Part shown: positions 24,536 through 33,025 of the stretch, piece after piece | Layout of the letters: the number at the start of each line of letters is the position of its first letter | How positions within the stretch are numbered: the stretch's first letter is position 1 | NCBI GenBank assembly: GCA_020438355.1 | Contig: JAGQUT010000001.1 | Location: forward strand, 62,001 to 126,000 | Origin: Solirubrobacterales bacterium | Lineage (GTDB): Bacteria > Actinomycetota > Thermoleophilia > Solirubrobacterales > 70-9 | Length of the DNA: 64,000 bases | Direction: 5' to 3' | The notes under the pieces: model-generated | What the model saw: the letters and a program-made list of their open reading frames with translations, nothing else | Told to the model about the DNA's origin: nothing | Database searches by the model: none | Translations under genes and position numbers: made by a program

Positions 24536-27013
24536 TTGGCGCCGGCTTCGACCAAATCAGGTTCTGCCAGAAGCCGCGTCAGAGCGGCCGTCGCGACTTT
24601 CATCGCGGCGGCCGCACTCTTTCTCTCCGTCTCCCCGGCAGCGGCAGCGCCAACACCTCCCTGGCAGGCTGCTGACCAGATCACCAACAGCCTCTCTGAC
24701 GCGCAGATCGACCTGATCCTGCGCGACTCAACGGCTGGATCCATTGACCAGGCCCGATCGGCTCTGGCGGGTCCGCTGCGGCAGGGCCTCGCCGCAAGTG
24801 CGCCCGCTGAACTCCGGGAAATCGAAGGTCAGCTCGACCTCGCCGCCCGCGCCGTCTCCGAGGGTGACGCCGTTTCACTTGCTGCGGCCCGGGGCACCAT
24901 CACGGCCGCCCTGCGGCGAGGAGCATTCGATCGAACCGTTGAGCTCACAGCTGCGGACCGGCCCGTCGCCGCCAGGCAGTGGCTCCAGATCCGCGATTTC
25001 CGCCAAAGCACAAGGTTCACCAGGGTCGGCACCGGCGCCACCGAAGCCCTGATCGCGTTGTCGACAGGAGATCTGTCCCCCGGCGAGGCAGTGCTGCAGG
25101 TTCGGAAGGACTTACTGGATACCTATCAGTCCAGGCTCGCGACCAACAAGGCCGAAGCAGATCAGGCGGCCGATCGCGGCTTTCCCGAGCGCCTTGCGGA
25201 GACGGCTGCGGTCGTAGCCGGCTACTGGCAGATATTGAGTCCCGAGTACCGGGAGCAGCGAGGGGCGGTGGAGACCGCTCGCTCAAGCCGTGACTTCTCC
25301 AGTCTCGCGACGACGGCGGCCCGCACCGATCTTCCGGGCTTCAGGGCGGCATCGGCGGCTACTGCGGATGACCTTGACGGCTTCGTCGCCGCGCCGTTCA
25401 CCGACGAGGAGCTTGCCCGCCGGGCGGCCCAGCTGACCCGATTCCTCGACCTGATTCCGATCGAGTACAGGGACGGGACCGAGGACGGGCGCGTGACCAT
25501 CCCCTTCGAACTCCAGGAGGCCACCGCCTTCCACGAAGGAGTGACCCAGGCCTTCACTGACCTCGAAGCGGCCCTGCTCGAAATCGACCCGGTCGCCACC
25601 GGGCGCCTTGACGCCGAGATCGAACAGCTTGGTCAGCTGGTGAACGACGCAAACGAGCGGACCAGGGTCGTTCCGGAAGCGGAAGTCGAGCAGCTTCACG
25701 AACAGATCTCCGCCGGTCTTGAGCGACTGTTCCCTGGAGCCTGGAAAGAATCCGACGACGAAGCCGACTTCGACCTTGTCCAGATCAGCCTCGATCAGCT
25801 GGTCGCAGCGGCAAGCGCCGGCGAAGAGGGACAGGCAGAGCAAGCCAGGCTCTCCGCTTACGCTTTCTTCGAGTTCGGTCCCGAGCTCAAACTGAACGCC
25901 TTCGACCCCCAGCTCGTAGCCGAGATTGAAGGTCTCTTCTGGTACGGCGCCCGGGGAGTCCCGGGTCTGGCAAACCTGATCCAGAGTGGGGCGCCAGCTT
26001 CCGAGGTGCGGGAGACCAGCCTCGTACTCGAGGAGGCTCTGGCAGAAGCCCGCGACAAGACGGGGGAGGGGGTCAGTGATGCCACGGCCATAACGAACGC
26101 CTCGCTGATCGTCTTCCGTGAAGGTCTCGAGGCGATCCTGATCATCGCCGCGATCACTGCTTCGATGATCGGAGCCAGGGCTGCCCTCCGAAGGCCGATC
26201 TACCGGGGGGCCCTGCTCGCGCTACCGGCTAGCGTGCTCGGCTTCGTCCTTGCCGTGGCCATCCTCGGCTCGCTTGCCGCCTACGGCGAGAAGCTCGAGG
26301 CGGTCGTGGGGGTGATCGCGATCGCGGTCCTTGTCGTGGTCCTCAACTGGTTCTTTCACCGGGTCTACTGGACCGAGTGGATCGCCAGCCACCGGAAACG
26401 CGGCAAGGAGCTGACCGGAGATGTTGCTGCCGGTGCGGTGGCAGGTACCGCCACGATCGCGGGGCTGTACGTGCTCGGCTTCACCTCTGTCTTCCGGGAG
26501 GGAATGGAGACAGTTCTCTTCCTTCAGGCCCTCCAGCTCTCCTCCGGGGTAGGAGTGGTTGCGGCCGGGGTGGCGTTCGGGCTAGCCGGTACCGCGATCG
26601 TCGGGTTCCTCACTTTCAAGGCCGAGCGGAAGCTTCCCTACAAGAAGATGCTCATCGTGACCGGCGTTCTCATCGCCCTGGTCCTTTTCACCATGGTCGG
26701 CAACACGGTCCGCACCCTTCAGGGCGTCGGCTGGTTCCCGATTCACCCGATCGACATCGAAATACCACTGTGGATGGGCACCTGGCTCGGGATACATCCC
26801 TCCGTGGAAACACTGGTCGCGCAGTTCCTGGCCCTGGTCTTTGTGATTGGCAGCTACTGGGCGGCCGGCTGGTACTCCAAACGGCAGATGCGGATCCAGC
26901 GGGAGCAGTACGAAGCGAGCCTGGCAGCTGAGCTGGCGGGCAGTGATGCAACCTCGATCGATGACGAATTGACTGTCCCGGAGGCCGAAAAGTCGCCTGA
27001 ACCGGTCGCCTGA
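24536..27013 (+). CDS. efeU: FTR1-type iron permease with a long extracytoplasmic N-terminal domain
   Basis: An 825-residue protein with a TTG start 7 bases after the EfeO stop (AAGG upstream). A signal peptide (AAALFLSVSPAAAA) is followed by about 490 soluble, helical residues outside the membrane. The last 300 residues form about seven membrane segments with both FTR1 signatures, FREGLEAILII (about 528) and FREGMETVLFL (about 650). Classical EfeU has no large N-terminal domain; the arrangement recalls FTR1 proteins such as the Campylobacter type. It transports iron across the membrane using the EfeO partner. The extra domain may be a second metal-binding module (inference). Confidence 0.88.
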   Translation: MAPASTKSGSARSRVRAAVATFIAAAALFLSVSPAAAAPTPPWQAADQITNSLSDAQIDLILRDSTAGSIDQARSALAGPLRQGLAASAPAELREIEGQLDLAARAVSEGDAVSLAAARGTITAALRRGAFDRTVELTAADRPVAARQWLQIRDFRQSTRFTRVGTGATEALIALSTGDLSPGEAVLQVRKDLLDTYQSRLATNKAEADQAADRGFPERLAETAAVVAGYWQILSPEYREQRGAVETARSSRDFSSLATTAARTDLPGFRAASAATADDLDGFVAAPFTDEELARRAAQLTRFLDLIPIEYRDGTEDGRVTIPFELQEATAFHEGVTQAFTDLEAALLEIDPVATGRLDAEIEQLGQLVNDANERTRVVPEAEVEQLHEQISAGLERLFPGAWKESDDEADFDLVQISLDQLVAAASAGEEGQAEQARLSAYAFFEFGPELKLNAFDPQLVAEIEGLFWYGARGVPGLANLIQSGAPASEVRETSLVLEEALAEARDKTGEGVSDATAITNASLIVFREGLEAILIIAAITASMIGARAALRRPIYRGALLALPASVLGFVLAVAILGSLAAYGEKLEAVVGVIAIAVLVVVLNWFFHRVYWTEWIASHRKRGKELTGDVAAGAVAGTATIAGLYVLGFTSVFREGMETVLFLQALQLSSGVGVVAAGVAFGLAGTAIVGFLTFKAERKLPYKKMLIVTGVLIALVLFTMVGNTVRTLQGVGWFPIHPIDIEIPLWMGTWLGIHPSVETLVAQFLALVFVIGSYWAAGWYSKRQMRIQREQYEASLAAELAGSDATSIDDELTVPEAEKSPEPVA

Positions 27014-27046
27014 GACCGCTCACAGAGCCGAATACATCAGGCTTTT

Positions 27047-27065
27047 TGGCTTTGTGAAGCCATTT
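27047..27065 (+). terminator. Weak terminator-like hairpin after the iron operon
   Basis: TGGCTT (27047-27052) pairs with AAGCCA (27057-27062) over TGTG, with TTT after it. Short stem and short T-run. Confidence 0.4.
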
Positions 27066-27076
27066 GGTCCTGATTT

Positions 27077-27092
27077 AACAATCGAACAATCG
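27077..27092. repeat. Tandem 8-mer upstream of the ammonium channel gene
   Basis: AACAATCG occurs twice back to back, about 130 bases before the amt start. Such a repeat could be a regulator site for nitrogen control, but no known consensus (GlnR, AmtR) is matched. Confidence 0.35.
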
Positions 27093-27219
27093 GAGTGGGG
27101 GCATTTCCTCCGAGCGGCCAAAATTCTGCCTGCTCCCTGTTTCTAGATTTGCCCGGTCAGCTAAACGCTAATCGCGACCGGTGGGTCTGGGCCCGTCGGA
27201 AACAGGAGGAATCACTCGT

Positions 27220-28695
27220 ATGAGTTTCAAGAAACTCGGTATAGCGTCATTCTTGACGCTTCTTGCCGCCCTGGTTGCGCCAGGTATCGCGGCTGCTGAG
27301 CCGGTGCAGCTCGAAGCCTTCACGGCCAAGGCGCTGGAACTGGACATGGTGTGGGTCGCTTTCGCGACCGTCCTCGTCTTCTTCATGCAGGCGGGATTCA
27401 TGTTCCTAGAGATCGGCTTCTCGCGCATGAAGAATGCCGGTGCCGGCGTGGCGAAGATCCTCGTCAACCTGGGCATCGTCACTCTCGCCTGGTGGGCAGT
27501 CGGTTACGGAATCAGCGGCTTCGGTGAAGGTGGCCTGGCCGACTTCGTCGGTACCGACGGGTTCTTCTTCCACTTCGATCAGGACATCCTCGGAACGGCA
27601 GTAACCGCTGATACGGCAATGCTGATGCTCTTCGGGTTGGCCTTCTGCGCCGTCTCGCTGGCCATCGTCTGGGGTACCACGCTCGAGCGCATCAAGTTCA
27701 GCTCGTACGTGATCTACGCGATCGTCTTCGGCGCGATCATCTACCCGATGGTTGCCCACTCCGTTTGGGGTGGCGGCCTGCTGTCCGACGTTGGCGGCAA
27801 GCCGGTTATGGACTTCGCCGGATCCTCGGTCGTCCACCTCACCGGTGCTACCGGCGGCCTGGCAGCCCTTCTGCTGCTCGGCGCCCGCAAGGGCAAGTAC
27901 GCAGCCGACGGTTCGCCGCGAGCCATTCCGGGTCACTCGATGCCGCTGGTCGGCCTCGGGATCATGATCCTGTGGATCGGCTGGTTCGGCTTCAACGGAG
28001 GCTCGACCTTCGTCACCGAAGGTTCGTTCTTCGGCGAGGTCATGCTGAACACCCAGCTGGCAGCCGCCGCAGGTGTGCTCGGCGCATGCATCCTGGTCTA
28101 CATCAAGACCAAGGCGCTGGACGTCGGCATGGCCGGCAACGGCGCGATCGCCGGCCTGGTCGGCATCACCGCCGGCTGTGGTTTCGTCGAATACTGGGCA
28201 GCCCCGATCATCGGCTTCCTTGCCGGCCTGCTGGTCGTGGCCTGTGTTCTCGCGATCGAGAAGGTTCTCGACGATCCGATCGGAGCCCTCTCGGCTCACG
28301 GTGCCGCCGGAATCTGGGGCACCCTGGCCGTGGGTATCTTCGGCTCGCCCCGTCTCGTACTTGATGGCGCCGGTCCGGGCCTCTGGTACGCGATCTTCGG
28401 CGATGCCAGCTTCAGCGCTGCCCTCGGGCAGTTCGGAGTACAGACGCTGGCCGTCGTAGCGACGTTCACATTCGTCCTGGTCGTCTCGTACATCGTGTTC
28501 GCGATCGTCAAGGCGACCATTGGAATCAGGGTTACGGAAACCGAGGAAGACGCCGGACTCGACATTGCCTCCCATGGCATGTACGGGTACCCGGAAGCCT
28601 TCATCCCGCAGCCCGAACTGCCAGTCGGTGAGTACACCCCGTCGATGGCCGGTACGCCGGTTGCATCGCACGCGGATACCCCCGGCAAGGCCTGA
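27220..28695 (+). CDS. amt: Ammonium transporter (Amt family)
   Basis: A 491-residue channel from ATG 27220, with AGGAGG 8-9 bases upstream; a GTG-led longer frame is unsupported. An N-terminal signal-like helix (FLTLLAALVAPGIAAA) is followed by 11 membrane segments. Family residues include FSRMKNAGAGVAKIL, the pore region FAGSSVVHLTGATGG with the first channel His, and SAHGAAGIWGTL with the second. It conducts ammonium/ammonia into the cell. The PII gene follows 18 bases later, the usual amt-glnK pairing in which PII plugs the channel when nitrogen is plentiful. Confidence 0.95.
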   Translation: MSFKKLGIASFLTLLAALVAPGIAAAEPVQLEAFTAKALELDMVWVAFATVLVFFMQAGFMFLEIGFSRMKNAGAGVAKILVNLGIVTLAWWAVGYGISGFGEGGLADFVGTDGFFFHFDQDILGTAVTADTAMLMLFGLAFCAVSLAIVWGTTLERIKFSSYVIYAIVFGAIIYPMVAHSVWGGGLLSDVGGKPVMDFAGSSVVHLTGATGGLAALLLLGARKGKYAADGSPRAIPGHSMPLVGLGIMILWIGWFGFNGGSTFVTEGSFFGEVMLNTQLAAAAGVLGACILVYIKTKALDVGMAGNGAIAGLVGITAGCGFVEYWAAPIIGFLAGLLVVACVLAIEKVLDDPIGALSAHGAAGIWGTLAVGIFGSPRLVLDGAGPGLWYAIFGDASFSAALGQFGVQTLAVVATFTFVLVVSYIVFAIVKATIGIRVTETEEDAGLDIASHGMYGYPEAFIPQPELPVGEYTPSMAGTPVASHADTPGKA

Positions 28696-28713
28696 TAAGG
28701 AGAAGATGCTCAG

Positions 28714-29070
28714 ATGAAGAAGATCGAAGCATTCATTCGCCACGAGGCGTTCGAGCCGATCCGCACGGATCTCCTCGAGAAGGGCATCCCTTCAATGTCG
28801 ATCCTGGAGGCCAAGGGCTCCGGACGGCAGAAGGGAATCGTCGAGACCTACCGCGGTTCGACGGTCACGGTCAACGTTCGGCCGAAGCTCAAGATCGAGA
28901 TCGTGGTCGCGGATTCCGAAAAAGACCTCGTTGTCGAAACGATCCTGCGTCACGCTCGATCCGGAGAGATCGGAGACGGCAAGATCTTCGTTATTCCGGT
29001 CGAGGAATCGATCAGGATCAGGACCGGCGAGCGAGGAGACGAAGTAACACAGGTCCATCTCGACGAGTAG
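28714..29070 (+). CDS. glnK: PII nitrogen-regulatory protein lacking Tyr51
   Basis: A 118-residue PII trimer subunit. The T-loop starts with GRQKG at 37-41 and YRG at 46-48 exactly as in E. coli GlnB/GlnK, but position 51 is Val (YRGSTV) where Tyr is uridylylated in proteobacteria and adenylylated in actinobacteria. Ser49, the phosphorylation site of cyanobacterial PII, is present. The ATP-binding loop IRIRTGERGDE near the C-terminus is intact, so ATP/ADP and 2-oxoglutarate sensing should remain. It is in an operon with amt and followed by a strong terminator. Control by nucleotide binding alone, or by Ser49, is inference. Confidence 0.93.
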   Translation: MKKIEAFIRHEAFEPIRTDLLEKGIPSMSILEAKGSGRQKGIVETYRGSTVTVNVRPKLKIEIVVADSEKDLVVETILRHARSGEIGDGKIFVIPVEESIRIRTGERGDEVTQVHLDE

Positions 29071-29089
29071 CGATGGGCTGACACGGACT

Positions 29090-29121
29090 GGGCGGCGGCG
29101 CGAATGCGCTGCCGCCCTTTT
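29090..29121 (+). terminator. Strong intrinsic terminator of the amt-glnK operon
   Basis: A 12-bp stem (29090-29101 with 29106-29117, one G-T pair) closes the tetraloop GAAT and is followed by TTTT. It begins 20 bases after the PII stop. Confidence 0.9.
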
Positions 29122-29136
29122 CCGTTGTCTGGACAC

Positions 29137-30285
29137 ATGACCACAGCAACTCCCAAAGCTCCGGCCAGGGTGCTGGCCAGATACTCTGACCCGGTGGCCG
29201 ACCGGCGCAGAATCGGAGTCCTGGTGACAGGTGGCACCGTTGGCTCCCGATCCGAGGCGATGGGTGGCCGGGAACGGCTTGTGACCCTGAGTGGGTCCGA
29301 CGACCAGCTCGATGTCTTCTCTGGCCCCAATGTAAAGGGCGTCCTCGAGGAATCCGGCATCACCACGGTTCTGAGACAGCCTCTCAACATGCTCTCCGAG
29401 AACATGACCCCAGAGCACTGGGTGGTCATGGGTCGGGAGATCGAGGACTTGATCGAAACCGAAGGGGTGGACGGGGTCCTGGTCCTTCACGGGACAGACA
29501 CGATGTCTTTCACCTCGACCGCTCTTGCTTTCATGCTGGCGGGCATCCAGATACCGGTGGTCCTGACCGGGTCCAATCGCCCGCCCAACGAGCCGGAGTC
29601 CGACGCAGACAAGAACATCGCCGACGCGCTGATCGCCCTTCAGCACCTGACTCCCGGTGTGTTTCTGTCCTTCGCCGGCAGGCCGAACGCCAAGAGCAGG
29701 GTTCACGACGGCGTATCGGTACGAAAGGCCCGCGGTTCAGGCCCGGCATTCGTTTCCGCCGGAAGGGTCCACGCCGCCGAGGTGGACTGGGGCTCCTTCG
29801 AGTGGGTGCTGAAGACGCGGGAGCCGGAGTCGATCAAGGACCTGATCCCCGAAATCGCGTCGGCTCCATTTCGAATCGCGGCTGATGACCGGGCGCTACG
29901 GATCGACCTTCATCCCGGCATTGACCTGGACCTGATGTTCGAAATGATGCTCCGGGGTGGTTACAGGGGCGCCTGCCTGACCCTTTACCCCGCGCTGACC
30001 GCGCCGACCGAGCCCGCCGAGGCTTCCGTGCCGGAATTCGCCCGGCGTTGCGCCGAAAACGAAGTAGTTCTGGCCCTCACGATGAACGCCCGGCCTGTAG
30101 GGATGCGGAATCACTACGAATCCAAGTTTCAGCTTGAAGATGCGGGGGCTGTGCTGCTGCCAGTCATTCCTGAAGTCGCCCTGGTCAAGATGATGTGGGC
30201 GCTCGGCCTGAGCGAGAACTACGCCGACGTGCGGAGCATCCTCGAGACCGAGGTCGCATGGGAGTTCGGCGGCAGACCTGCCTGA
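29137..30285 (+). CDS. L-asparaginase family protein
   Basis: A 382-residue protein from ATG 29137; an upstream ATG at 29104 lies within the terminator and is rejected. Both asparaginase threonine motifs are present: VTGGTVGSRS (usually TGGTIxS) and LVLHGTDTMSF. The third feature, a Lys in the catalytic core, fits DADKNIADALIAL. It hydrolyses asparagine to aspartate and ammonia, or belongs to the related GatD-like amidohydrolases. Position after amt-glnK fits nitrogen supply. It is longer at the N-terminus than type I enzymes by about 30 residues. No signal peptide, so cytoplasmic. Confidence 0.87.
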   Translation: MTTATPKAPARVLARYSDPVADRRRIGVLVTGGTVGSRSEAMGGRERLVTLSGSDDQLDVFSGPNVKGVLEESGITTVLRQPLNMLSENMTPEHWVVMGREIEDLIETEGVDGVLVLHGTDTMSFTSTALAFMLAGIQIPVVLTGSNRPPNEPESDADKNIADALIALQHLTPGVFLSFAGRPNAKSRVHDGVSVRKARGSGPAFVSAGRVHAAEVDWGSFEWVLKTREPESIKDLIPEIASAPFRIAADDRALRIDLHPGIDLDLMFEMMLRGGYRGACLTLYPALTAPTEPAEASVPEFARRCAENEVVLALTMNARPVGMRNHYESKFQLEDAGAVLLPVIPEVALVKMMWALGLSENYADVRSILETEVAWEFGGRPA

Positions 30286-30294
30286 CTTAACTGC

Positions 30295-30383
30295 AAGTCG
30301 GCGAGCTTCGCCCCGCCTCCATGATCCACCCGTCCGTTCACAGAACAAGAAAATTGATGAACGGACTCCGTCCACTGTCGACC
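30295..30383 (+). ncRNA. Copy 1 of a structured intergenic element (conserved blocks plus covarying stem)
   Basis: This 89-base stretch and 42613-42704 match at 33 of the first 37 positions (AAGTCGGCGAGCTTCGC onward). At the same offset comes a perfect 9-bp stem, GTCCGTTCA (30332-30340) with TGAACGGAC (30358-30366), around a 17-base loop; the other copy has a different perfect stem there. Five bases later both share CCACTGTYGAYC (here from 30372). A first, imperfect hairpin GGCGAGC-TTC-GCCCCGCC lies in the 5' block. It sits between the asparaginase and cyclase genes. RNA or single-stranded DNA structure is strongly suggested; function, strand and transcription are unknown. Confidence 0.6.
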
Positions 30384-30391
30384 ATGCCCAA

Positions 30392-30397
30392 TACGAT
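30392..30397 (+). promoter_or_regulatory. Leaderless -10 element (cyclase gene)
   Basis: TACGAT ends 7 bases before the ATG at 30405. It lies 8 bases after the structured element, which would then be upstream DNA and not part of this mRNA. Confidence 0.45.
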
Positions 30398-30404
30398 CTG
30401 AACT

Positions 30405-31592
30405 ATGCCCGGTGAAGAACGCATCAGTCTTAATGAGGCGGCTCGTCGGGCGGGTGTTTCCCCGGCGACGCTGACCCGATGGGCGGACGAGAAGATCGTC
30501 CCGGTCCGCAAAGGCAGATGGACTGCTGCGGCAGCTGCCCAGGCGCGTATCGTCGCCCGGATGCGGGAGCGCGGCCACTCGCTGGACGAACTCAAGGAGG
30601 CCGGCAAGGAGGGAAAGCTCTCCTTCGGCATGGCCGAAGACATCTTCATCGACACCAGTGACCGGCTCACTCTCGAGGAAGCCTCTGAACAGATCGGCCT
30701 CGACGTCGAGGTGATCGAGCGGATCATGACCGTGCTCGGCACGCCGATCGAACGGGAACCCACCCTGTCTGGACGGGACGTCGAAGCCTTCAGGCTCGTG
30801 GGTGACGTGGCAGAGGCGGGACTTCCAGTCGAGGCGCTGCTTCAGTTGACCCGGGTCTATGCCCAGGCGGTCCGGAGAATCGCCGACGCCGAGGTCCGCC
30901 TGTTTCACCTCTTCGTTCACGAGCCGATGATCCGGGACGGTCTCAGCGAGATCGAAATGGCCGAGGAACTCGGCGACCTCGCTCGCCGAACATCTCCCAC
31001 AGCCGTGCCCCTCTTCTCGTACCTTCACGACCGCTACGTCAGCTACTTCCTCGAGCAGGATGTGGTCGGTCACATGGAGTCCGACTTTGGTGGCGACACC
31101 AATCTGGACCAGGTCCGGACCACGCTCTGTTTCATCGACCTGACCGGCTTCACGAAGTTCACCGAGCAGGAGGGTGACTCGACTGCTTTCTCGGTGATCG
31201 AACAGTTCACCGAGACTGTCGAAGCGACGCTCCCGCCGGACGCAAGCATCGTCAAGACGATCGGCGACGAGGTGATGGTCGTCTCGCCGGACCCGGCCTC
31301 CCTCACCGAATGGGCAGCCGGATTCCTTGCGCTCTTCACAGACCGTCCGAAGCCGAGGGCAGGCATCCACCACGGCGCAGTGGTTTTCCGCGACGGGGAC
31401 TACTTCGGAAGCCAGGTGAACCTTGCTCATCGAGTGGTCAACCGGGCTCTGGGGGGCGAGGTTCTGATCACCGACGCCGTCGCGACCTCGATCGCCGATC
31501 ACCCGGACCTTGAAACCGACCCGATCGGTGAAGTCGATCTCAAGGGCTTCCCGGCCCCGACTCCCCTTTTTCTCGTTCGTGCCCGGATCTGA
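30405..31592 (+). CDS. MerR-like HTH fused to a class III adenylate cyclase
   Basis: 395 residues. Residues 6-70 look like a MerR-type winged helix (ISLNEAARRAGVSPATLTRW). About 85-225 resembles the regulatory domain of Rv1264-type cyclases. From 238 on is a class III catalytic domain: metal-binding D245 in FIDLTGF and D288 in TIGDEV, adenine-selecting K284 and D332 (GDYFG), and the transition-state N339 and R343 in NLAHRVV. All key residues are present, so it should make cAMP from ATP as a dimer. No membrane segment. A DNA-binding cyclase could tie cAMP output to promoter occupancy, which is inference. Confidence 0.9.
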   Translation: MPGEERISLNEAARRAGVSPATLTRWADEKIVPVRKGRWTAAAAAQARIVARMRERGHSLDELKEAGKEGKLSFGMAEDIFIDTSDRLTLEEASEQIGLDVEVIERIMTVLGTPIEREPTLSGRDVEAFRLVGDVAEAGLPVEALLQLTRVYAQAVRRIADAEVRLFHLFVHEPMIRDGLSEIEMAEELGDLARRTSPTAVPLFSYLHDRYVSYFLEQDVVGHMESDFGGDTNLDQVRTTLCFIDLTGFTKFTEQEGDSTAFSVIEQFTETVEATLPPDASIVKTIGDEVMVVSPDPASLTEWAAGFLALFTDRPKPRAGIHHGAVVFRDGDYFGSQVNLAHRVVNRALGGEVLITDAVATSIADHPDLETDPIGEVDLKGFPAPTPLFLVRARI

Positions 31593-33015
31593 CCCGGATT
31601 TCGAGGGGCATCCTTTCCAGGGCAAACCGTCCGCGGTGATCGGGCGAGCGATCGAGGATTCCGGACTCGTCAATGAAGGCGACAGGGGCCTGGTGATGGT
31701 GTCCGGGGGAGCCGATTCAGTCGCACTTCTCCATGGCCTTCACTGGATGCTGGGCGGCCAGGCCCTGATCGCTCTGCACGTGAACTACGGGCTGCGTAAA
31801 GAAGCAGACTCCGACGAAGGGCTGGTCGCGGACATCTGCGAGCGGCTCGGCGTGGAACTCGTGGTCCACAAGGCTGGCCGGCCAGAGGGAAACGTCCAGG
31901 CCTGGGCAAGGTCGGTCCGCTTCACCGAGGCAGAAAGGATCCTCGAAGAGCGTGACCTCGACTGGATCGCGGTTGGCCACAACCGGAGCGACCAGGCCGA
32001 AACCTTCATCTACCGGCTTGCTTCCTCGCCGGGAGTCAGGTCTCTGCTGGCGATGCCGGCCCGTTCGGGGACGGTGATCCGGCCGCTGCTGGAGCTGGAT
32101 CGGGATGTCATCCGCAGGATGATCCAGCCGGTCTCCCGGTTCGCCGAAGACGCGACCAACGATGACATCTCTTTCGCCCGCAACCGGATCAGGAAGCAGC
32201 TGATCACCGAGATGGAAGCCGTCAACTCCGGTGCCGAGCTCAACATCGCCCGGACGAGGGCGGAGCTGGAAGAGGACGAGGAGGTGCTCGCTGACCTGGC
32301 CACCGGGGCACTCGGGCAGGCCGGTTACCTGCCCGGGCAAGGTCTCGACGGGAGGGAGCTGGTCCGCCAGCCCCCGGCGGTGCGCCGCCGGATGCTTCGT
32401 CTGGTCACGGAAGAAGAGCTGGGAAGACCGGTCGCCATCAACAGAAAGATCGCCTCCGACGCGGCACGACTCGTTGAGGAACCGGAGGGTGGAGAGCTTG
32501 AGTTGGGCGGCGGCGACCGGCTGCTGATCCGCCGCGGCCGGATCAGCGTGAAATCGGGCGGAGGCACAGGTGGCGAAGAGATTCCGATGCCGGAAACCGT
32601 GCCGCTGGATGGCGGAACTGTCCGGTTCGGAGACTGGAAGATCAAGTCCTCCGTGATCACCAGAGCCGAGGCAGGGTCGGGGCTCGGCAACCGGCGGATG
32701 GCCTTCCTGGACCAGGAGAGCCTTCTCCTCTGGCTGATCGAGACATCGCCCGGCCCCGATGACCTGCTGCTCACGGTCCGCGAATGGCGTCACGGCGACC
32801 GGGTTCAGCCGCTGGGGATGGAAGGCAGCAAGAAGCTCCAGGATGTATTCACTGACGCACTGGTGCCAGCCGAAAACCGACGCACCTGGCCTGTCATCGC
32901 GATCGGCGAAACCGTGATCTGGCTGCCGGGCCTGGTGCGCTCCCGGCACCTCTTGCTGGAGGCAGGCAGCGGTCCCGTGATTCGCCTGGAAGCCACGCCG
33001 CCGTTTCCTATCTAG
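31579..33015 (+). CDS. tilS: tRNA(Ile)-lysidine synthase
   Basis: An N-type ATP pyrophosphatase that attaches lysine to C34 of tRNA-Ile(CAU). The P-loop is VSGGADSVALLHGL (family SGGxDS). GHNRSDQAETFIYRL and the ARNRIRKQLI block are standard for TilS, and the C-terminal domain HGDRVQPLGMEGSKKLQDVF makes it full length (about 478 residues). The start is uncertain: GTG 31579 overlaps the cyclase stop by 14 bases, while GTG 31636 would give the more usual 22 residues before the P-loop; neither has a clear ribosome binding site. tilS-hpt-ftsH is a widely conserved order. Confidence 0.9.
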   Translation: MPGSDPDFEGHPFQGKPSAVIGRAIEDSGLVNEGDRGLVMVSGGADSVALLHGLHWMLGGQALIALHVNYGLRKEADSDEGLVADICERLGVELVVHKAGRPEGNVQAWARSVRFTEAERILEERDLDWIAVGHNRSDQAETFIYRLASSPGVRSLLAMPARSGTVIRPLLELDRDVIRRMIQPVSRFAEDATNDDISFARNRIRKQLITEMEAVNSGAELNIARTRAELEEDEEVLADLATGALGQAGYLPGQGLDGRELVRQPPAVRRRMLRLVTEEELGRPVAINRKIASDAARLVEEPEGGELELGGGDRLLIRRGRISVKSGGGTGGEEIPMPETVPLDGGTVRFGDWKIKSSVITRAEAGSGLGNRRMAFLDQESLLLWLIETSPGPDDLLLTVREWRHGDRVQPLGMEGSKKLQDVFTDALVPAENRRTWPVIAIGETVIWLPGLVRSRHLLLEAGSGPVIRLEATPPFPI

Positions 33016-33018
33016 ACT
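33013..33018 (+). promoter_or_regulatory. Leaderless -10 element (hpt)
   Basis: TAGACT ends 7 bases before the ATG at 33026 and overlaps the tilS stop codon. It suggests hpt can be transcribed separately from tilS. Confidence 0.45.
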
Positions 33019-33025
33019 CAGGCCA

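Noticed and set aside
21375-27037. An 18-base near repeat (TCACAGAGCCGAATWCAT) at 21375 and 27020
   Set aside because: One mismatch in 18 bases is expected by chance a few times in 64 kb, and no structure or flanking similarity supports it.
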